Positions 6,408-12,091 of a stretch of DNA of 12,091 nucleotides are shown here, in pieces. The notes beneath the pieces are model-generated. The model was not told where the DNA came from. It ran no database searches and saw only the letters and a list, made by a program, of their open reading frames with translations. The DNA comes from a bacterium. GTDB taxonomy: Bacteria > JAMCPX01. Both the position numbers and the translations under genes were made by a program. The stretch lies in contig JAJYUJ010000055.1 of assembly GCA_021792615.1 (NCBI GenBank), positions 1-12,091 of the forward strand, written 5' to 3'. The stretch's first letter is position 1; each line of letters opens with the position of its first letter.

Positions 6408-6437
6408 TTGACAGAACGCAGTTCCAGCGGTTAATCT
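6408..6437 (+). promoter_or_regulatory. Candidate promoter of the murA-his operon
   Basis: A perfect TTGACA (6408-6413) is followed after 18 bases by TAATCT (6432-6437), a weak -10. The transcript would then begin at or within a base or two of the murA ATG at 6444, which would give a leaderless mRNA. This fits the absence of any Shine-Dalgarno before murA. The weak -10 box keeps confidence low. Confidence 0.4.
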
Positions 6438-6443
6438 CTCTCT

Positions 6444-7730
6444 ATGGATAAACTGGTTATAAAGGGACGCAAGAAGCTTTATGGTACTGTTGAAATAAGC
6501 GGCGCAAAAAATGCGGCACTGCCGGCAATGGCTGCCGCAATACTGACCTCTGAAGATGTACATCTTCATGGTGTACCGCATCTTGCGGATGTAACGACCA
6601 TGGTCGATCTTCTTGAAAAGATGGGTATGAAGACAACAGGTTATAAAGGCGGGCACGAGAGTAATCTTGTCAAGAGCAGTATCACCCTCAACACGTCGGG
6701 CATGAATACGTATGAGGCTCCGTATGAACTTGTAAAGACAATGAGGGCATCGGTGCTGGTGCTCGGTCCCCTGGTCGCACGGTATGGGAAAGCAAAGGTT
6801 TCCCTTCCGGGCGGTTGTGCCATAGGCAGCAGGCCTATAGATCTGCATATAAAGGGACTTGCAGCCCTTGGTGCGAATGTTTCAATCGATCATGGCTATG
6901 TCAATGTTACAGCAAAAAGGCTTAAAGGCGCAAAGATAGCCTTTGATACACCCACGGTTACCGGCACGGAAAACATCATGATGGCAGGAACACTTGCCAA
7001 AGGGATAACCGTGATAGAAAATGCAGCAAAAGAGCCTGAAATCACAAGCCTGGCCGAGCAACTGACAAAAATGGGTGCTGTCATACATGGCGCCGGTACG
7101 GATATAATCGAAATACAGGGGATAGATCGACTGCACGGATGCAGCATGGATATTATATCCGACAGGATAGAGGCCGGGACCTATATTATTGCAGCGGCTG
7201 CGGCAGGCGGAGAGGTTGAGGTAACGAACTGCAACCCCAGACATCTGGACGCACTCCTGTTCAAGATGAAAGAGGCCGGCATAGAATACACGGAAACGGA
7301 TAACAGTGTCGTTGTAAAAAGAGAAAGAGAAGCATGGCTGAAAAGCGTAACGATAAAGACCATGCCGTATCCGAATTTTCCCACGGATCTTCAGGCACAG
7401 TTTATGGTACTGATGACGCAGGGAGACGGTACAAGCATTATCACGGAAACGATATTCGAGAACAGGTTCATGCACGTAGCAGAGCTGAGAAGAATGGGGG
7501 CCGACATTACGGTTGAAAACAACGTCGCGATAGTAAAAGGCCGGACACGGCTCACGGGTGCGCAAATGATGGCAACAGACCTGCGGGCAAGCGCATCCCT
7601 CGTTATCGCTGGGCTTATGGCAGATAATGTTACGGAGCTATCCAGAATATATCACCTTGATAGGGGGTATGAGGTTATGGAGAAAAAGTTATCAAAGATC
7701 GGTGCAAAGATTGAAAGGGTGAAAGTATGA
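6444..7730 (+). CDS. murA: UDP-N-acetylglucosamine 1-carboxyvinyltransferase (MurA)
   Basis: MurA transfers enolpyruvate from PEP to UDP-GlcNAc, the first committed step of peptidoglycan synthesis, in the cytoplasm. The 428-residue length is normal. The substrate-binding pair K22-N23 is present in SGAKNAALPAM, and the active-site loop reads LPGGCAIGSRPIDLH with C125, the equivalent of E. coli Cys115 and the target of fosfomycin. The C-terminal half keeps YPNFPTDLQAQFM and DLRASASLVIAGL, both standard for the family. The start is fixed by an in-frame stop (TAA at 6432) just upstream, and this ATG gives the normal N-terminus, but the preceding bases are only TCTCTCTCT with no ribosome site. The stop overlaps hisG by four bases. 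The pairing with hisG-hisD is known from Geobacter-type genomes. Confidence 0.97.
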   Translation: MDKLVIKGRKKLYGTVEISGAKNAALPAMAAAILTSEDVHLHGVPHLADVTTMVDLLEKMGMKTTGYKGGHESNLVKSSITLNTSGMNTYEAPYELVKTMRASVLVLGPLVARYGKAKVSLPGGCAIGSRPIDLHIKGLAALGANVSIDHGYVNVTAKRLKGAKIAFDTPTVTGTENIMMAGTLAKGITVIENAAKEPEITSLAEQLTKMGAVIHGAGTDIIEIQGIDRLHGCSMDIISDRIEAGTYIIAAAAAGGEVEVTNCNPRHLDALLFKMKEAGIEYTETDNSVVVKREREAWLKSVTIKTMPYPNFPTDLQAQFMVLMTQGDGTSIITETIFENRFMHVAELRRMGADITVENNVAIVKGRTRLTGAQMMATDLRASASLVIAGLMADNVTELSRIYHLDRGYEVMEKKLSKIGAKIERVKV

Positions 7731-8356
7731 CTATTAAAATAGGACTGCCTAAGGGCAGGATGCTGGCAGAATCCATCGCAGCTCTGAAAAAGAGCGGTCT
7801 TGATTTTTCCTCGGCACTCAACAAATCGAGAAGACTGAGGTTTGCAACACACGATGGGAAGGCAGAGGCCATCGTCATCCGGGCTGTAGACCTGCTTACT
7901 TATGTAGAGTGCGGTGCGGTTGATCTTGGTATCATCGGATATGATCTCGTAAAGGAACAGAACCGGGATATTGTCACGGCGTTTGCATTCGGTTTCGGCA
8001 ACTGCAGGCTTTCTGTTGCCGGCGCACAAGGCAGCGGAATCATGGAGAGGCCGGACCTTTCCGGCATACGGGTCGCCACTAAATACCCGCATCTTGCGTC
8101 AGAATATTTCGAAAAAAAGGGGTTTCAAGCCGAGATAATAAAACTCTACGGCGCAATCGAGCTTGCGCCGCTTTTCGGTATCTCAGACCTTATTGTCGAT
8201 CTTGTTTCAACCGGAGAAACATTAAAGACCAACGGACTGGAAGAACTTGAGGTCATCATGCAATCTTCCGCACGGCTTGTTGTCAATAAAGCATCACTGA
8301 GGACAAAACAAGAAGATATGAACAAGATACTGTCCAGACTCAGGAGGGCCGTATGA
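7727..8356 (+). CDS. hisG: ATP phosphoribosyltransferase, short form (HisG-S)
   Basis: HisG condenses ATP with PRPP to give phosphoribosyl-ATP, the first and feedback-controlled step of histidine synthesis. At 209 residues it is the short form: the C-terminal regulatory domain of the long form (about 300 residues) is absent. Visible motifs are IGLPKGRM at the start, VDLGIIGYDLV, and the PRPP-binding loop VDLVSTGETLKTNGLEEL at about residues 145-165. Short HisG normally acts in a hetero-octamer with HisZ, a catalytically dead HisRS-like subunit that provides allosteric control. No hisZ is in this window. Start and stop overlap the neighbours by ATGA on both sides, which implies translational coupling with murA and hisD. 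Confidence 0.95.
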   Translation: MTIKIGLPKGRMLAESIAALKKSGLDFSSALNKSRRLRFATHDGKAEAIVIRAVDLLTYVECGAVDLGIIGYDLVKEQNRDIVTAFAFGFGNCRLSVAGAQGSGIMERPDLSGIRVATKYPHLASEYFEKKGFQAEIIKLYGAIELAPLFGISDLIVDLVSTGETLKTNGLEELEVIMQSSARLVVNKASLRTKQEDMNKILSRLRRAV

Positions 8357-9615
8357 TAAAGGTTATCAACAGATCCGACATTGGCGCTATCCTCTCAAAA
8401 AGAAAAGGTACGTACGGGGATATCCAGGAGCCGGTGAAAAAGATCGTCGGTGACGTACGTAAACATGGGGATCGGGCGTTGTTGAAATTCCGGAAGCTCT
8501 ACGATCATACCGGCTCAAAAGATCTGACGGTTGATCGGAAAGAAATAAAATCGGCTTTCAACAAGCTTAGCCGCATTGAAAAGCAGGCATTTATGTTTGC
8601 AATTAAGAGGGTAACTGCTTTTCATAAACAGGAGAAAAGGCGAATAAAACCATGGAGGCTTACGGAGAGCACCGGGATTTCCTACGGCGAATTCTTTTCT
8701 CCCGTACAGCGCGTCGGGCTGTATGTACCCGGCGGCAGCGCATCATACCCTTCATCCGTAATCATGAACGCAGTTCCTGCGCTCGTAGCAGGTGTAAAAG
8801 AAATAATGATGGCAACGCCTTCTCCGGATTATCCTGTACTTGCAGTTGCAGGTATGCTCGGTATTGACAGGGTAGTATCCATAGGTGGAGCACATGCGAT
8901 AGCAGCCCTTGCATACGGTACCGAAAGCATCGAAAAGGTGGACAAGATTGTTGGCCCGGGCAACCGCTATGTTACGCTTGCCAAAAAGCTTGTATATGGA
9001 GATGTCGGGATTGATATGGTGGCCGGTCCCAGCGAGGTTGTCATTGTTGCAGACGGGTCGGTGAATCCCTCCTTCATCGCTGCAGACCTTATGGCACAGG
9101 CAGAGCACGATGAACAGGCAATGAGCGTTTTGATCGCACCCACTCCGTTATATATTCAAAAGGTGAACGAGCATATACGCAGACTCGTCAGCTCGATGAA
9201 GAGAAAGGACACGATCAATAAAAGCCTCCGAAACTATGGATTTGCCGTCGTTGCCAATACTCTGAAACGCGCAATGGATGTTGCCAATATGATCGCACCG
9301 GAACACCTTGAACTTGCGGTAAGAAAACCTCAGGAATATCTTAAATTCGTCAGGCATGCCGGAGCCGTTTTTCTCGGAGCATTCACGCCCGAGGTGCTTG
9401 GGGATTATGTGGCAGGCCCCGACCATGTGCTTCCGACCATGGGGTCCGCAAGGTTTTCGTCCGGGCTTGGTGTGTACGATTTCATGAAAAGGACAACCCT
9501 CCTCGAGGTTAAGGAAAACGGTTTTATAAGGCTTGCGCAGCATGCGGGAGTAATCGGGAGGGTAGAAGGCCTCGAGGCCCACACCCTGGCGACCCGTATT
9601 AGAATACGACGGTAA
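8353..9615 (+). CDS. hisD: Histidinol dehydrogenase (HisD)
   Basis: HisD oxidises L-histidinol to L-histidine in two NAD-dependent steps, the end of the pathway that hisG opens. The 420-residue protein keeps the family's key parts: [45 protein letters not shown], and AGPSEV. Zinc ligands by comparison with E. coli are Q249 and H252 in [10 protein letters not shown]351 in GDYVAGPDH, and H410 in EGLEAHTLA. The general-base region IAPEHLEL has E318 and H319. It starts within the hisG stop (ATGA) and has an AGGAGG ribosome site inside the hisG end. The length is slightly below E. coli's 434, which is normal. Confidence 0.97.
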   Translation: MIKVINRSDIGAILSKRKGTYGDIQEPVKKIVGDVRKHGDRALLKFRKLYDHTGSKDLTVDRKEIKSAFNKLSRIEKQAFMFAIKRVTAFHKQEKRRIKPWRLTESTGISYGEFFSPVQRVGLYVPGGSASYPSSVIMNAVPALVAGVKEIMMATPSPDYPVLAVAGMLGIDRVVSIGGAHAIAALAYGTESIEKVDKIVGPGNRYVTLAKKLVYGDVGIDMVAGPSEVVIVADGSVNPSFIAADLMAQAEHDEQAMSVLIAPTPLYIQKVNEHIRRLVSSMKRKDTINKSLRNYGFAVVANTLKRAMDVANMIAPEHLELAVRKPQEYLKFVRHAGAVFLGAFTPEVLGDYVAGPDHVLPTMGSARFSSGLGVYDFMKRTTLLEVKENGFIRLAQHAGVIGRVEGLEAHTLATRIRIRR

Positions 9616-9631
9616 AAAAGCAGGCTCGGAC

Positions 9632-10174
9632 ATGGAATTAACCACCGGAAACACGGTACTGTCCCTCGTAAATGGTGATATTACCCTGGAGCAGACCGAT
9701 GCAATTGTCAATGCAGCAAACTCGAGACTCGCAGGAGGCGGCGGCGTTGATGGGGCCATCCACAGGGCAGGCGGCCCGATAATCACGGAAGAGTGCAGGA
9801 AGATTGGCGGCTGTCCAACGGGCAGTGCGGTCATTACATCAGGGGGTAACCTGAAGGCGCGGTATATTATCCATGCGGTAGGACCGGTGTATCATGATGG
9901 CCAACACGGCGAGGACAGGCTGCTGTCCGGAGCTTATAAAACGAGCCTTGAGCTTGCGGTGAGCCAAAAACTGCAAAGCATCGCCTTCCCTGCCATAAGC
10001 ACCGGGATATACGGTTATCCGATTGACCAGGCAGCGTACGTTGCCCTCACCACGGTGCTTGATTTTGTCAAAACGAATACAGGGCTGTCGCTCATCAGAT
10101 TCGTACTGTTCTCGGACAGTGATCTGAAGGTGTACGAGAACACCCTGAAGAGGCTGACCGCGGAAAAGCAATAG
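9632..10174 (+). CDS. Macro-domain protein, MacroD/YmdB-type ADP-ribose hydrolase
   Basis: The 180-residue protein is a single macro domain. It shows NGDIT with D16 (adenine contact), DAIVNAANSRLAGGGGVDGA with the catalytic-loop Asn and D40, AIHRAGG, the PTGSAVITSGGNL strand, YIIHAVGP, and the phosphate-binding loop STGIYGYP at 123-130. All the motifs of the MacroD branch are present, so hydrolysis of O-acetyl-ADP-ribose or of ADP-ribose on acidic side chains is likely. E. coli YmdB also modulates RNase III, but that is not implied here. It starts 16 bases after hisD with a weak ribosome site (GCAGG) and no visible promoter, so it should be the last gene of the murA-his transcript. Its functional link to histidine synthesis is not obvious. 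Confidence 0.92.
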   Translation: MELTTGNTVLSLVNGDITLEQTDAIVNAANSRLAGGGGVDGAIHRAGGPIITEECRKIGGCPTGSAVITSGGNLKARYIIHAVGPVYHDGQHGEDRLLSGAYKTSLELAVSQKLQSIAFPAISTGIYGYPIDQAAYVALTTVLDFVKTNTGLSLIRFVLFSDSDLKVYENTLKRLTAEKQ

Positions 10175-11757
<1,583 letters not shown>

Positions 11758-11776
11758 TAATTACAGAACCGGTTCA

Positions 11777-11805
11777 TTGAGCAAAACGATTGAATATTTT
11801 AAAAT
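11777..11805 (+). promoter_or_regulatory. Candidate promoter for lgt (or a short leader RNA)
   Basis: TTGAGC (11777-11782, four of six) is followed after exactly 17 bases by TAAAAT (11800-11805, five of six), with an AT-rich palindrome TATTTTAAAATA (11795-11806) over the -10. The start would be near 11812, giving lgt a leader of about 119 bases that includes the strong hairpin at 11837-11869. A perfect palindrome GAACCGGTTC (11766-11775) lies just upstream, straight after the gdhA stop. Confidence 0.5.
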
Positions 11806-11836
11806 ACATGATTAGTGTTATTCAAGAAACCCCGTA

Positions 11837-11869
11837 AGAAAGGACGTGGCTTTATGCCACGCCCTTTCT
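11837..11869 (+). terminator. Strong hairpin between gdhA and lgt, probable terminator or attenuator
   Basis: AGAAAGG-a-CGTGGC pairs with GCCACG-c-CCTTTCT over 13 base pairs with one A/C mismatch, around loop TTTAT. The right arm is pyrimidine-rich (CCTTTCTCTAT), which gives a modest U-tract. It most simply ends the gdhA transcript about 80 bases after the stop. Because a promoter candidate lies upstream of it, it could also act in the lgt leader. Confidence 0.65.
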
Positions 11870-11930
11870 CTATAGGAACCCGGTAATCCATGGCGGGATT
11901 TTCTAATGGGGTTAAAATAAAGGAGAATAT

Positions 11931-12091
11931 ATGTATCCGATTCTTTTCCACTACGGACCAATAACCATTCACACCTACGGTGTCGCAATGGCTACAGCTT
12001 TCATCGTTGCGATCTATCTCGCAACACGGAAAGGCAAAAAGCTCGGCATGGACCCGAACATCGTTCTGGACATGAGCTTCTGGATCATGAT
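11931..12091 (+). CDS. lgt: Prolipoprotein diacylglyceryl transferase (Lgt), N-terminal part, cut by window edge
   Basis: Only 53 codons are present and the frame stays open to the end of the window. The start MYPILFHYGPITIHTYGVAM is the usual Lgt N-terminus, followed by a first membrane segment at about residues 14-32 and then ATRKGKKLGMDP and the helix start VLDMSFWIM. Lgt, in the inner membrane, moves diacylglyceryl from phosphatidylglycerol to the lipobox cysteine of prolipoproteins. Its substrates would include the three lipoproteins encoded in this window. The ribosome site AAAGGAG lies 6 bases before ATG. The catalytic Arg and His residues lie beyond the window, so integrity cannot be judged. 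The leader between the hairpin and the start has a further small nested pair, AATCC/GGATT inside AACCC/GGGTT (11878-11913). Confidence 0.93.
   Translation, partial: MYPILFHYGPITIHTYGVAMATAFIVAIYLATRKGKKLGMDPNIVLDMSFWIM

Noticed and set aside
6882-7565. 227-codon open frame antisense to murA
   Set aside because: Cys/Tyr/His-rich product without recognisable domains, fully inside a convincing murA gene, so a chance frame.
9148-9834. 228-codon open frame antisense to hisD and the macro gene
   Set aside because: It spans two well-supported genes and its product resembles no family; treated as a chance antisense frame.

Overview
The window looks like a chromosomal segment of a Gram-negative bacterium. 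Three predicted lipoproteins with clear lipoboxes, a RodZ homologue, a lytic transglycosylase and lgt all indicate a diderm cell envelope. The order murA-hisG-hisD, with a short-form HisG, is one I know from Geobacter-type deltaproteobacteria (Desulfobacterota), so I lean towards that group. This is an inference from gene order and protein style, not a taxonomic proof. No phage, transposase, integrase, CRISPR array or rRNA is visible.

Left part (1-4076, minus strand). A cell-envelope cluster is read right to left: tRNA-Arg(CCT), an unrecognised 177-residue protein, a six-TPR lipoprotein resembling PilF/PilW, RodZ, and a lipid-anchored Slt-type lytic transglycosylase whose C-terminus lies beyond base 1. 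The genes are 1 to 21 bases apart or overlap, and no terminator is visible between the tRNA and the protein genes, so one transcript is plausible. The theme is peptidoglycan remodelling, cell shape and possibly pilus secretin assembly.

Middle part (4077-6443). A 288-base intergenic region carries a good promoter candidate for the tRNA (leftward) and another for a rightward gene that encodes an aromatic- and Gln-rich lipoprotein. That protein ends in four near-identical 99-base repeats plus a partial fifth. Its leader holds an almost perfect 13/14-base inverted repeat. A convergent gene encodes a histidine phosphatase of the CobC/GpmB type, divergent from murA.

Right part (6444-12091, plus strand). 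murA, hisG, hisD and a macro-domain gene form a tight operon: two ATGA overlaps, then a 16-base gap. It joins peptidoglycan precursor synthesis, the first and last steps of histidine synthesis, and an ADP-ribose-metabolite or ADP-ribosyl hydrolase. After a 236-base gap comes gdhA (NADP-type glutamate dehydrogenase) under its own likely promoter. A 173-base gap with a promoter-like element and a strong hairpin then leads to the start of lgt, the enzyme that lipidates prolipoproteins such as the three encoded here.

Most genes belong to well-known families. The less explained items are the repeat-bearing W/Y/Q-rich lipoprotein with its palindromic leader, the unrecognised 177-residue protein with an A7-G-A9 tract, and the tRNA at the head of an envelope operon. 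I see no convincing evidence of an entirely new multi-gene system.
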